Shown here in pieces: positions 43,985-52,778 of a DNA stretch of 64,000 nucleotides. Below the pieces are notes generated by a model. The model saw only the letters and a list, made by a program, of their open reading frames with translations. It did not search any database and was not told the origin of the DNA. Source of the stretch: Faecalicatena sp. Marseille-Q4148 (GTDB lineage: Bacteria; Bacillota; Clostridia; Lachnospirales; Lachnospiraceae); the NCBI GenBank assembly GCA_018228665.1, contig CP073692.1, positions 2,616,046 through 2,680,045 on the forward strand, in the 5' to 3' direction. Both the position numbers and the translations under genes were made by a program. How positions within the stretch are numbered: the first letter of the stretch is position 1; every line of letters starts with the position of its first letter.

Positions 43985-44019
43985 AAACTGCCCGACACTG
44001 TTGACCGGGCAGTTTTTTT
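43985..44019 (+). terminator. Terminator after uppP
   Basis: AACTGCCCG (43986-43994) and CGGGCAGTT (44005-44013), then seven T. Confidence 0.9.
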
Positions 44020-44043
44020 GCAAATAGACAGGAGGAAGTCCAG

Positions 44044-44577
44044 ATGCCGTATATTTTTGGAATTAGTGGAAGAAAAAATACAGGGAAGACGAAAATTGTC
44101 TGTGAGATTGTGAAGGAGCTGTCGGGGCGGGGATATGATGTTGCAACGATTAAACATGACGGACATGAGTTTGAACCGGATCGTCCGGGAACCGATACGT
44201 TTCGGCATTTGAATGCAGGAGCTTTTGGAACAGCAATTTTTTCAGAAACTTCACATATGATCGTAAAGAAAACAGCAGTAACGGCAGAGCAGCTGGCATT
44301 GCAATTTCCGGAAGCAGATGTGATTCTGATTGAGGGGATGAAGCGGGGGACACATCCGAAGTTTGAGACTGTGAGAGATTATGGAGAAACCGTGTCAGCG
44401 CCGGAAACAATCCGGGGGATCATCGCGAATGAGGGAAATACAGAAATCAGAGAATTTATGGAGCAGACAAAAAATAAAGTTCCTCTTTACACCTATAGCG
44501 ATATTCTGGTATTGTGTGATATAATCGAAGCGGGAATCAGGCAGAAGGGAAGTAGGACATGTCAGAAAATACAGTAG
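44044..44577 (+). CDS. mobB: Molybdopterin-guanine dinucleotide biosynthesis protein MobB
   Basis: GTP-binding protein of 177 aa assisting MobA in attaching GMP to molybdopterin. P-loop GISGRKNTGKTKI at residues 6-18, KHDGHEFEPDRPGTDTFRH and DVILIEGMKRGTHPKFE are the family motifs. It overlaps the molybdoenzyme gene by 19 nt, pointing to cofactor supply for that enzyme. AGGAGG precedes the ATG. Other moco genes (mobA, moa, moe) are not in the window. Confidence 0.92.
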   Translation: MPYIFGISGRKNTGKTKIVCEIVKELSGRGYDVATIKHDGHEFEPDRPGTDTFRHLNAGAFGTAIFSETSHMIVKKTAVTAEQLALQFPEADVILIEGMKRGTHPKFETVRDYGETVSAPETIRGIIANEGNTEIREFMEQTKNKVPLYTYSDILVLCDIIEAGIRQKGSRTCQKIQ

Positions 44578-46604
44578 TAAAACGAACGACCTGCGCAGTG
44601 TGCGGATCATGCTGCCCGGTAGATGTTTATGTGGAAGAGGGAAAAATTGTCCGGGTAGAAGGAAAGCAGGGGCTTTGTCCAAAGGGAGCCGCTGCACGAC
44701 AGTATGTGTATCATCCGGACCGGATCTTGTATCCAATGAAACAGGTCGGCAAAAAAGGAGAAGGCCATTTTGAACGTATCACATGGGAGGAAGCCTATGA
44801 GATGATGGCAGAACGCCTTCAGAAAGTGAAAGAAACTTATGGACCGGAGTCGGTTATTTTCTATGTGGGATATCCGAAATGGAATCGTCCTGCAGCGCTT
44901 CGGCTTGCGAATGCATTTGGCTCACCGAATTTCTGCACGGAATCAAGTACCTGTTTTCAGGCAGTAGATCTGGCGTGGAGGCTGAATTACGGAGGTCATA
45001 TTTGTATGCCGGATTTAAAAAATGCGAAAACAGTCCTTGTGTGGGCGTCTAATCCGTATCATTCACAGACACCATCCAGCAGGATGTGGCTTGAAATGAA
45101 GGAGCGAGGCGTGAATGTGATCAGTGTAGATCCACGCAACACGGTGACTTGTCACGGAGCGGATATTCATATGCAGCCGTATCCGGGGACAGATGGAGCG
45201 CTTGCATTGGCAATGGCACATGTGATGATTGAAGAAGATTTGTATGATAAAGAATTTATTGAAAAATATAGCTATGGGTTTGAAGAATACCGGGAATATG
45301 TAAAGACATTTACTCCGGAAAGAGCCGAAGAGATTACCGGGGTACCAAAAGAGACGATCTGCAGAGCTGCAAGGCTATTTGCTACAGAAAAACCGTCAGC
45401 GATTAAATGGTCAGCCTCCTCGCTGGCACATCACTTAAATGGTGTTCAGAATCACCGCGCAATTTTTCTGTTAAGTGCGCTGACAGGAAATTATGATGTA
45501 AAAGGCGGCAATCGTACGATGGGGATGCCAATGGCGCCGCGCAATGAATACGGAAAAGTAAAGAGAATGAACAAGGTGGAAGCAATCGGACAGAAAGAGT
45601 TTCCGGTATGGTTTGATATTTCCTGTGAGGAATCACAATGTACAAAGCTGGCACAGTATATAAAAGAAGAGAAACCGTATCTGCTGAAAGGAATGGTAGC
45701 ATTTGGATTGAATCATCGGATGTGGCCGAAGCCGGAATTGTTGAATGAAGCGCTTGGAGAATTGGATTTCTTTGTAAATACAGAATTTATGATGTCAGAG
45801 TCCTGCCGCATGGCAGATCTTGTGCTTCCGGCGAGCACGCCGTTTGAAAGAGAAGAAGTAATGGGAGGCATGGGCGGCCGGTTCCGAATGTCAGAGAAAG
45901 CAATTGAACCTATGGGAGAATGTAAAAATGATATTGAGATCATTTTGGAACTGGCAAAACGGCTTGGATTAAAAGATGAAGTTCTTGGGATGAATTATGA
46001 GGAATATATGGAGCATATTCTGAAGCCATCCGGATTAACATTAGAAGAACTGAGGAAACATCCGGAAGGATTGGAAGCTCCGAATCTTGTCATGCCAATG
46101 GAGCGGACTTATGAGAAACAGCCGTTTGATACTCCGTCCGGAAAAGTAGAATTCAAGTCGCTTGTATTGGAAAAATACAGCAAAGAGTATGGGTATCAGG
46201 GGCTTCCGGTATTTGAGGATTTTAGAGAAAAGACCGAAGTGGATCACGAGGCATATCCGTTTATTCTAAGTGTTGGATGCAGAAGACCGCAATATTATCA
46301 TTCGAGGACATACCGTCTTTCCTGGATCAGGAATCTGGAGGCGCCGGATCTGATTGAGATGCATCCAAAAGATGCGAAGGCCTGTGGAATTGAAGAAGGC
46401 GATGAAGTGACGATTGTATCGCCGGCAGGCGAGGTTACAGGCCATGTAGGCTATCAGCTTTCTATGCAGCCGGGAATGATCTGTATGTATCATGGCAATC
46501 CAAATGCAGATGCGAATGAGCTGATCGATCTGGATTATGTGGACCCGATTTCAGGATTTCCGGCATACAAAAGCTATTTCTGCCGCGTAGAGAAAAGGGG
46601 GTAA
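44559..46604 (+). CDS. Molybdopterin (bis-MGD) oxidoreductase, catalytic subunit
   Basis: DMSO-reductase superfamily enzyme of 681 aa. N-terminal [4Fe-4S] site C12-x2-C15-x3-C19 ... C40 (CAVCGSCC, CPKG), bis-MGD-binding folds, and a C-terminal MGD-binding domain (ILSVGCRRPQYYHSRTYRLS, GIEEGDEVTIVSPAG). The probable Mo ligand is a cysteine in TESSTCFQ (C132, or C126). There is no Tat signal, so it is cytoplasmic. The electron-transfer subunit follows 5 nt later; no membrane anchor is encoded. The substrate is not predictable: candidates among this family include reductases, hydroxylases and dehydroxylases. Confidence 0.9.
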   Translation: MSENTVVKRTTCAVCGSCCPVDVYVEEGKIVRVEGKQGLCPKGAAARQYVYHPDRILYPMKQVGKKGEGHFERITWEEAYEMMAERLQKVKETYGPESVIFYVGYPKWNRPAALRLANAFGSPNFCTESSTCFQAVDLAWRLNYGGHICMPDLKNAKTVLVWASNPYHSQTPSSRMWLEMKERGVNVISVDPRNTVTCHGADIHMQPYPGTDGALALAMAHVMIEEDLYDKEFIEKYSYGFEEYREYVKTFTPERAEEITGVPKETICRAARLFATEKPSAIKWSASSLAHHLNGVQNHRAIFLLSALTGNYDVKGGNRTMGMPMAPRNEYGKVKRMNKVEAIGQKEFPVWFDISCEESQCTKLAQYIKEEKPYLLKGMVAFGLNHRMWPKPELLNEALGELDFFVNTEFMMSESCRMADLVLPASTPFEREEVMGGMGGRFRMSEKAIEPMGECKNDIEIILELAKRLGLKDEVLGMNYEEYMEHILKPSGLTLEELRKHPEGLEAPNLVMPMERTYEKQPFDTPSGKVEFKSLVLEKYSKEYGYQGLPVFEDFREKTEVDHEAYPFILSVGCRRPQYYHSRTYRLSWIRNLEAPDLIEMHPKDAKACGIEEGDEVTIVSPAGEVTGHVGYQLSMQPGMICMYHGNPNADANELIDLDYVDPISGFPAYKSYFCRVEKRG

Positions 46605-46609
46605 GGGCA

Positions 46610-47047
46610 ATGAAACTGAATTTTGACAAAGAAAAATGCAGCGGATGTTTTGCTTGTCATATCGCCTGCATAGACGCCCATTATCCAGTGGACGCCGAAG
46701 ATGCAGAAAGCTTTCGTGCCACCAGAACGATCAGAAATGAAGAAGAGGGATTCCAGAAAACAATCTGTCCGGGATGCATTCATTGCGGCGCCTGTATGAG
46801 AGCGTGTCCGCATGGAGCCATTTACCGGGATGAAGCGACAGGTTTTATTCTCGTAGAGAAAGAAAAATGTACCGGCTGCCGTACTTGTGAAGCAGCTTGT
46901 CCGATGCATGTGATCCGGTTTGATAAGAATGGAAAGATGGCAAAATGTGACGGCTGTATTGAAGAAATACGAAACGGGCGCAAGCCTGCCTGTGTGCGTA
47001 CTTGCTTTGCCGGTGCAGTTTGTCTGGAAGCAGAGAAAAAGGAGTAA
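46610..47047 (+). CDS. Four-cluster ferredoxin subunit of the molybdoenzyme
   Basis: Electron-transfer protein of 145 aa of the DmsB/NrfC type. Four cysteine groups are visible: CSGCFACHIAC, CPGCIHCGACMRACP, CTGCRTCEAACP and CDGCIEE...CVRTC, enough for four [4Fe-4S] clusters. It is shorter than DmsB (about 200 aa) because the inserted loops are missing. It begins 5 nt after the catalytic subunit and ends 3 nt before the SfsA-MutY gene. Confidence 0.92.
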   Translation: MKLNFDKEKCSGCFACHIACIDAHYPVDAEDAESFRATRTIRNEEEGFQKTICPGCIHCGACMRACPHGAIYRDEATGFILVEKEKCTGCRTCEAACPMHVIRFDKNGKMAKCDGCIEEIRNGRKPACVRTCFAGAVCLEAEKKE

Positions 47048-47050
47048 ATT

Positions 47051-48832
47051 GTGAAATATAGCCGTATAGAGACAGGGAGGTTTCTTGAACGCCCGAATCG
47101 TTTTATTGCATATGTAGAAATAGAAGGGCAGAGGGAATGTGTCCATGTGAAAAATACAGGGCGGTGCCGGGAACTTCTGTATCCGGGGGCTGTTGTTTAT
47201 CTGCAGCCATCAGAGAATCCTGAGCGCAAAACAAAATGGGATCTGATCTCAGTTGAGAAAAACGGACAGATTGTCAATATGGATTCTCAGATTCCAAACA
47301 AGGTTGTGAAAGAATATATCGAAAAAGGCAGGCTGTTTGACCGGGTGTCTCAGATTAAGACAGAAGTGACTTACGGAAATTCCCGTTTTGATCTTTATGT
47401 GGAAACGGAGGAAGGACGAAAAATTTTCATAGAAGTCAAGGGCGTGACGCTGGAAGAAGATGGAATTGCAAAATTTCCGGATGCACCAAGTGAGCGGGCA
47501 GTAAAGCATGTGGAAGAGTTGATATCAGCGAGGGAAGAAGGATATGAAGCTGTTGTATGTTTTGTAATCCAGATGAAGCAGGTACGGTTTTTGACGCCGA
47601 ATGTGAAGACACATCCGGAATTTGCCGATGCTCTTTCGCGGGCGCGGGAAAGTGGTGTGGAGCTGCTCGCACTTGATTGTACGGTAACGAAAAATTCTAT
47701 TACAGCGGGAAAACGTATTCCGGTGATTCTTCCGGAGTCGCGGTTGGAACAAAGTGTACTGCCGCTTATCCACTGGTTCCGGGAGCATAAACGGATGCTT
47801 CCGTGGCGGGAAGATCCGACTGCTTATCGTGTCTGGGTATCAGAGATTATGCTGCAGCAGACAAGAGTAGAAGCGGTAAAACCGTTTTATGCAAGATTTA
47901 TGGAGGCGCTTCCGACAATCGAAGCATTGGCTAAGGCTCCGGAAGACCGGCTGCTGAAGCTGTGGGAAGGGCTTGGTTATTATAATCGTGTGAGAAATAT
48001 GCAAAAAGCAGCAATTCAGATTATGGAAGAGTATGGAGGAAAATTCCCCTCAGAGTATGATCAGATTAAGTCTTTGAGCGGTATCGGTTCTTATACTGCG
48101 GGAGCGATCAGTTCATTTGCGTATGGAATCCCAAAACCGGCGGTAGATGGGAATGTCCTGCGGGTTGTGGCGCGTCTGCTTGGTCTAAAGCAGGATATTA
48201 TGCGTCAGGAAGTGCGAACGAGGATAGAACAGCAGCTGGAACTTGTGATTCCGGCGGAGGCAGCGAGTGATTTTAATCAGGGCTTGATAGAAGTCGGTGC
48301 GATCGTCTGTGTGCCGAACGGCGAGCCGAAATGCAGTGAATGTCCGCTGAAACCATTTTGTCTGGCATCTCTGAATGGTCTGACAGATGAGATTCCGGTG
48401 CGTTCCAAAGGAAAAGCACGGCGCATAGAGGAGAGAACGGTCTTTGTATTTCGGGACGGAGATACCGTAGCAGTAAAAAAACGCCCCGACAAAGGGCTCT
48501 TGGCAGGGCTTTATGAATTGCCGAACCTGGAAGGAAAACTGGATGCAGATGAGGCGGTTGCCTATGCGAAAGAAATTGGTCTGGCTCCGATCCGTGTCTT
48601 GCCGCTTCCGGAAGGAAAGCACATCTTTAGTCACATTGAGTGGCACATGACCGGATATCTGATCCAGGTAGATGAGCTTGAAAAGTCATGCAGGGAAGAG
48701 ATGATTTTTGCAGCGCCGTCAGAGGTTGAGAAGAAGTACCCAATCCCGGCGGCGTTTGAGACATATACAGATTATATTGAGATAAAGTTAGGGCAGGAGA
48801 AATTTGATCAGGAGGGCAGAAGGAATGTATGA
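47051..48832 (+). CDS. SfsA-MutY fusion: nuclease-like domain plus A/G-specific adenine glycosylase
   Basis: A single 593-aa frame joins two proteins normally separate. Residues 1-228 are a full-length SfsA (RFLERPNRF and the PD-(D/E)xK-like RFDLYVE...KIFIEVKG). Residues about 232-593 are a complete MutY: catalytic E265 in SEIMLQQT, LSGIGSYTAGAI hairpin, D366 in VDGNVLRV, [4Fe-4S] site C-x7-C-x2-C-x5-C, and the C-terminal NUDIX-like 8-oxoG recognition domain. MutY removes A opposite 8-oxoguanine; SfsA binds DNA and is annotated as a nuclease in databases. Both parts look functional. glf starts within the last codons. Confidence 0.9.
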   Translation: MKYSRIETGRFLERPNRFIAYVEIEGQRECVHVKNTGRCRELLYPGAVVYLQPSENPERKTKWDLISVEKNGQIVNMDSQIPNKVVKEYIEKGRLFDRVSQIKTEVTYGNSRFDLYVETEEGRKIFIEVKGVTLEEDGIAKFPDAPSERAVKHVEELISAREEGYEAVVCFVIQMKQVRFLTPNVKTHPEFADALSRARESGVELLALDCTVTKNSITAGKRIPVILPESRLEQSVLPLIHWFREHKRMLPWREDPTAYRVWVSEIMLQQTRVEAVKPFYARFMEALPTIEALAKAPEDRLLKLWEGLGYYNRVRNMQKAAIQIMEEYGGKFPSEYDQIKSLSGIGSYTAGAISSFAYGIPKPAVDGNVLRVVARLLGLKQDIMRQEVRTRIEQQLELVIPAEAASDFNQGLIEVGAIVCVPNGEPKCSECPLKPFCLASLNGLTDEIPVRSKGKARRIEERTVFVFRDGDTVAVKKRPDKGLLAGLYELPNLEGKLDADEAVAYAKEIGLAPIRVLPLPEGKHIFSHIEWHMTGYLIQVDELEKSCREEMIFAAPSEVEKKYPIPAAFETYTDYIEIKLGQEKFDQEGRRNV

Positions 48833-49982
48833 TGTGATCATAGCCGGAGCCGGAGCAGCCGGCAGTACAGCGGCCCGGATATTGGCAGAAGCGGGAAAAC
48901 AGGTGCTTGTGTTGGAAAAACGCAGTCATGTGGGGGGCAACTGTTACGATGAGAAAGATCCCTATGGGGTACTGATTCATTTGTATGGACCGCATATTTT
49001 CCATACAGATCGAGAGCAGGTATGGGAGTTTCTGTCCCGGTTTACCGGATGGAAACATTTTCAGCATGAAGTAAAAGCAAAGACAAAAGAAGGATTGATT
49101 CCGGTTCCATTCAATTTGAATACACTGCATCTTGTTTTTGGGGAAGATGCAGATCGGATAGAAAAGAAACTGATTGACAGTTACGGACAGGGAACGAAGG
49201 TGCCTGTTTTGGAATTGCTTCATACATCAGATCAGGATCTGAAACGAATCGGCGAGTATGTCTATGAAAATATTTATCTCCACTATACGATGAAACAGTG
49301 GGGGAAGAAGCCGGAAGAAATCGACAAAAGCGTTACTGCCAGAGTTCCGGTCAAAGTTGCATATGACAATGGATATTTCACAAATAAGTATCAGGCAGTT
49401 CCGTCAGAAGGGTTCACAGTTCTGTTTGAAAATATGCTGGATCATCCCAATATTACTGTGAAAACAGGAACAAGCCTTGAGGACTGTACAGAAGTGCAAA
49501 ACGGGCAGATATACTACGCAGGGGATAAATTTGAAGGGAAAGTTATTTTTACCGGAGCGTTGGATGAACTGTTCGGCTGCAAATATGGACGGCTGCCGTA
49601 CCGCACACTGGAGATTGCATTTGAACATATGGAGAAAGAAAGCTATCAGGGAGTTCCGGTAGTAAATTATACGGTAAGTGAAGCATTTACAAGAATTACA
49701 GAATATAAATATCTTACAAGACAGAAAATAAACGGAACAACAATCAGCCGGGAATATCCGAGGGATTATGAGGGAAAACCGGATGAAATTCCGTATTATG
49801 TAATAGAGAATGCACAAAATCGTGCATTATATGAAAAATATGCCGCTGATGCAAAACATATCAAAAATTTCTATACACTGGGCAGACTTGCAGAATACCA
49901 ATATTATGATATTGATGCGATTGTAGAGAGGGCGATGAAACTTAGCGGAGAATTATTAGAGGAGAAGTTATGGAAATATTAA
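48825..49982 (+). CDS. glf: UDP-galactopyranose mutase
   Basis: FAD enzyme of 385 aa that converts UDP-galactopyranose to UDP-galactofuranose for wall or capsule glycans. N-terminal dinucleotide fold IAGAGAAGSTAARILAEAGK, conserved GGNCYDEKD and HLYGPHIFHT, and the typical QWGKKPEEID and SREYP stretches are seen. The start at 48825 follows AGGAGGGCAGAAGG and overlaps the preceding gene by 8 nt. Other galactofuranose genes are not in the window. It overlaps the RpiR gene by 13 nt. Confidence 0.93.
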   Translation: MYDVIIAGAGAAGSTAARILAEAGKQVLVLEKRSHVGGNCYDEKDPYGVLIHLYGPHIFHTDREQVWEFLSRFTGWKHFQHEVKAKTKEGLIPVPFNLNTLHLVFGEDADRIEKKLIDSYGQGTKVPVLELLHTSDQDLKRIGEYVYENIYLHYTMKQWGKKPEEIDKSVTARVPVKVAYDNGYFTNKYQAVPSEGFTVLFENMLDHPNITVKTGTSLEDCTEVQNGQIYYAGDKFEGKVIFTGALDELFGCKYGRLPYRTLEIAFEHMEKESYQGVPVVNYTVSEAFTRITEYKYLTRQKINGTTISREYPRDYEGKPDEIPYYVIENAQNRALYEKYAADAKHIKNFYTLGRLAEYQYYDIDAIVERAMKLSGELLEEKLWKY

Positions 49983-50830
49983 CAGTACTCAAGGAAAAAT
50001 ATCCGAGTATGACGAAAAAACAGAAACAGATTGCAGACTATATGATGGCACACCCGGAGCAAATGACATTTATTACGTTAAAAGAACTGAGTAAAGCAGT
50101 GGATGCGACAGAGGTAACAATACTGAAAGCCTGCTCAGATTTTGGATATGAGAATTTTAATGAAGTAAAATATGAGTTCCGTAAATATGTCAGTATGCAG
50201 GAACAGTTTGAAATTCATAAGGAAAATGAGTATACGTCTACAGCCATTCCGAAATATGAATTAGAGGAACGGGAAGCGCTTCTGGACGCGATCCGAAAAG
50301 AAGAGAAGGAATGTGTCAATCATGCGTTGGCGCAGTTGGATCTGCAAAAAGTAATTGAAGCTGCTCGCATCATTATGCAGGGAAAACGGGTTGTGTTCTG
50401 CGGCCGAGGAATTTCAATATTGATGTGCAAAGCCCTTCAGATATGGATTGGTACATCGGGACTTCCGGGGATTGTGATGGACACGGAATTAAACGATGAG
50501 ATCCATGTACTGCTGCCGCTGATTACAGAGGAAACAGTAGTTGTCGCATTTTCGTTCCCGGATTACTATTTTATGACAACGAAAATTGTTGAGTTCAGCA
50601 AGAAAAGCGGGGCAAAGGTGATCGGAATTACGAACGTAGAGGAAGCCCCGATTGCGGAGTTCAGCGATGTGCTTCTGTTGGCGCCGTCTTCTACACGGCT
50701 GTTTATGAACAACCTGTCTTCACCGATGGCAGTCATCAATCTGCTGGCTTCGGCGGTTGAAATCGAGGTGAGTGCATCTGACAGACAAATGTCCGCTGAC
50801 CAAAGCTTTACAGAGTTGTTTCGTCAATAG
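49970..50830 (+). CDS. RpiR/MurR-family regulator with SIS domain
   Basis: Regulator of 286 aa: N-terminal helix-turn-helix (about 1-77, LKELSKAVDATEVTILKAC) and a SIS sugar-phosphate-sensing domain (about 115-245, GKRVVFCGRGISI). Its ATG overlaps the end of glf, with GGAG ahead inside that gene. Most relatives control amino-sugar or pentose catabolism; none is adjacent, so targets are unknown. Confidence 0.9.
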   Translation: MEILTVLKEKYPSMTKKQKQIADYMMAHPEQMTFITLKELSKAVDATEVTILKACSDFGYENFNEVKYEFRKYVSMQEQFEIHKENEYTSTAIPKYELEEREALLDAIRKEEKECVNHALAQLDLQKVIEAARIIMQGKRVVFCGRGISILMCKALQIWIGTSGLPGIVMDTELNDEIHVLLPLITEETVVVAFSFPDYYFMTTKIVEFSKKSGAKVIGITNVEEAPIAEFSDVLLLAPSSTRLFMNNLSSPMAVINLLASAVEIEVSASDRQMSADQSFTELFRQ

Positions 50831-50846
50831 TATTATTGTATAAAAA

Positions 50847-50910
50847 ATAAAGCGTGAAAATATGCAAAATGACAATTCGTTATAGATAATGTATATTTTC
50901 ACGCTTATTT
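50847..50910 (+). terminator. Long hairpin between rpiR-type gene and oppA
   Basis: AAGCGTGAAAATAT ending at about 50862 pairs with ATATTTTCACGCTT at 50893-50906, with A- and T-tracts on each side. The oppA promoter follows two bases later. Confidence 0.65.
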
Positions 50911-50911
50911 A

Positions 50912-50940
50912 TTGACTAAATTACATGAAAATGCTAAAAT
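50912..50940 (+). promoter_or_regulatory. Promoter of the opp operon
   Basis: TTGACT (50912-50917), 17-bp spacer, TAAAAT (50935-50940), 45 nt before the oppA ATG. Confidence 0.8.
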
Positions 50941-50984
50941 TCTTAAATGTAAATATAGTAAACGCTATAAAAGGAGGGCAATTT

Positions 50985-52694
50985 ATGAAAGGAAAGAAGA
51001 TAATTGCTTTATTATTGGCAATGACAATGGGAGCATCCCTTGCTGCATGCGGCGGCGGTGGTGGTTCCAAAGGCGGAGACAGCGCAAAAGGAGAAGAAGG
51101 CGGAAAAGATGCTGAGCAGTATATCAATGCATCATTGGGATCTGAGCCGACAACACTTGACGTAAGCCGTCGTTCTGACACTTATTCAAGTGAAATCCTT
51201 ATCAACTGTATGGAGGGATTGATCCGTATCGAGCAGAGAGACGGAGAATACAAGATCATGCCAGGTGATGCGGAATCATGGGAGACAAGCGAAGACGGTA
51301 CAGTCTGGACATTCCATCTCGGAGAAGACAGAAAATGGGATGACGGAGAACCGGTAACAGCAGATCAGTATGTATATTCTCTTCAGAGAAGTGCAGATCC
51401 GCAGACAGGATGTCCGAACTCATATTTCCTGACACCAATTAAAAATTATGACAAAGTATCTACAGGCGAAGCTCCACTGGAAGAATTAGGAGTAAAAGCT
51501 GTAGATGAGCATACATTAGAGATCACATTAAATGCAGCAATGCCAAGTTTCCTGGAGAGCTGTGATGCAAGTATCTACTATCCACAGAGAAAGGATAAAG
51601 TAGAGGCAGCAGGAGATCAGTATGGTGCAGAAGCTGATACACTTGCATACAATGGACCATTCAAATTAGAGTCCTGGACACATAACAGCGAAATGAAAAT
51701 CGTGAAGAACGAAGAATACTGGGATGCTGAGAACGTAGATCTGGACTATGTAAATTACCAGATCATTACAGATACAGCAGCTGCAATCAACGCATTTGAT
51801 GCAGGACAGCTTGATATGATCAGTGCTTCTTCCGCAGAAACACTTGAAAAATACAAAGCAGATCCAAGTCTGAAATATACAAAGATTTCCGGCGGTACAA
51901 TTACATTTGCATTCTTCAATACAACAGATAAAGTATTCTCTAACAAGAACATCCGTAAGGCATTCGTAATGGCAGCAGATCAGGAAGAACTGAACGATAT
52001 GGCATTCAGTAACCTGAGAGAGCCATTATATGGATGGATCGCTCCGGCGCTTTCTGTTGATGGAAAGAGCATGAGAGCAGAAGCAGGAGATACAATTAAA
52101 GAGCAGAGAGAAGAGATGGAAGCAGAAGGCAAGACTCCAAAGGATATCCTGATCGAGGGTATGGAAGAAGCCGGACTTGGAAGTGATCCGAAGAAACTGG
52201 ATGTAACATTCTCACTGGCTGGTACAGATGAGTGGTTCCATACATTTGGCGAGTACTTACAGCAGATGTACAAAGAACAGCTCGGTATCGATCTGAAGAT
52301 TGACTTTGCTGACTGGTCTATCTTTGAGAGCAACCTGCAGTCTGGTAACTATCAGATTGGTATGATGGGATGGGGCGCTTACTACAACGATCCATATGAT
52401 ATGTTAAGTATCCATTTATCTACTGCAAACCAGATTTACACAGGATGGTCTAATGAAGAGTACGATAAACTTGCATTAGCTGGTGTCACAGAACTGGATG
52501 CTGAAAAACGTATGCAGGATTATATTGCAGCAGAGAAGATTCTGTTAGATGAATATGTAACAGATCCATTTGCAACAGCTGTAACACATCAGTTTACAAG
52601 AGACTTTATGCATGATAAATATGCTGAGTATGGACAGGAAAACCTGTACTTCATTCATCCAGGATGGAAGAACGTTTATACATCTGGCAGATAG
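50985..52694 (+). CDS. oppA: Oligopeptide-binding lipoprotein
   Basis: Extracellular substrate-binding lipoprotein of 569 aa (SBP_bac_5). Signal MKGKKIIALLLAMTMGASLAAC with lipobox LAAC, then a Gly/Ser-rich tether. Family segments: SLGSEPTTLDVSR, DGTVWTFHLGEDRKWDDGEPV and YNGPFKLESWTHN. Specificity among peptides cannot be told. Start at 50985 has AAAGGAGGG 8 nt ahead. First gene of the operon; an intercistronic hairpin follows it. Confidence 0.93.
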   Translation: MKGKKIIALLLAMTMGASLAACGGGGGSKGGDSAKGEEGGKDAEQYINASLGSEPTTLDVSRRSDTYSSEILINCMEGLIRIEQRDGEYKIMPGDAESWETSEDGTVWTFHLGEDRKWDDGEPVTADQYVYSLQRSADPQTGCPNSYFLTPIKNYDKVSTGEAPLEELGVKAVDEHTLEITLNAAMPSFLESCDASIYYPQRKDKVEAAGDQYGAEADTLAYNGPFKLESWTHNSEMKIVKNEEYWDAENVDLDYVNYQIITDTAAAINAFDAGQLDMISASSAETLEKYKADPSLKYTKISGGTITFAFFNTTDKVFSNKNIRKAFVMAADQEELNDMAFSNLREPLYGWIAPALSVDGKSMRAEAGDTIKEQREEMEAEGKTPKDILIEGMEEAGLGSDPKKLDVTFSLAGTDEWFHTFGEYLQQMYKEQLGIDLKIDFADWSIFESNLQSGNYQIGMMGWGAYYNDPYDMLSIHLSTANQIYTGWSNEEYDKLALAGVTELDAEKRMQDYIAAEKILLDEYVTDPFATAVTHQFTRDFMHDKYAEYGQENLYFIHPGWKNVYTSGR

Positions 52695-52707
52695 CAACTG
52701 AGTATGG

Positions 52708-52746
52708 GACGGGTTATTATAGACTTGCTGTAATAGCCCGTCTTTT
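52708..52746 (+). terminator. Intercistronic terminator or attenuator between oppA and oppB
   Basis: GACGGGTTATTA (52708-52719) pairs with TAATAGCCCGTC (52731-52742), followed by TTTT; an outer pair CAACTGA/TCAGTTG extends it. It would keep oppA expression higher than the membrane genes. Confidence 0.7.
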
Positions 52747-52778
52747 AAATTCAGTTGCCTGATAAGGAGGAAAAATTC

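Noticed and set aside
49477..49817. Opposite-strand frames inside glf, including one of 137 codons
   Set aside because: Shadow frames of a complete glf gene without start signals or domain content.
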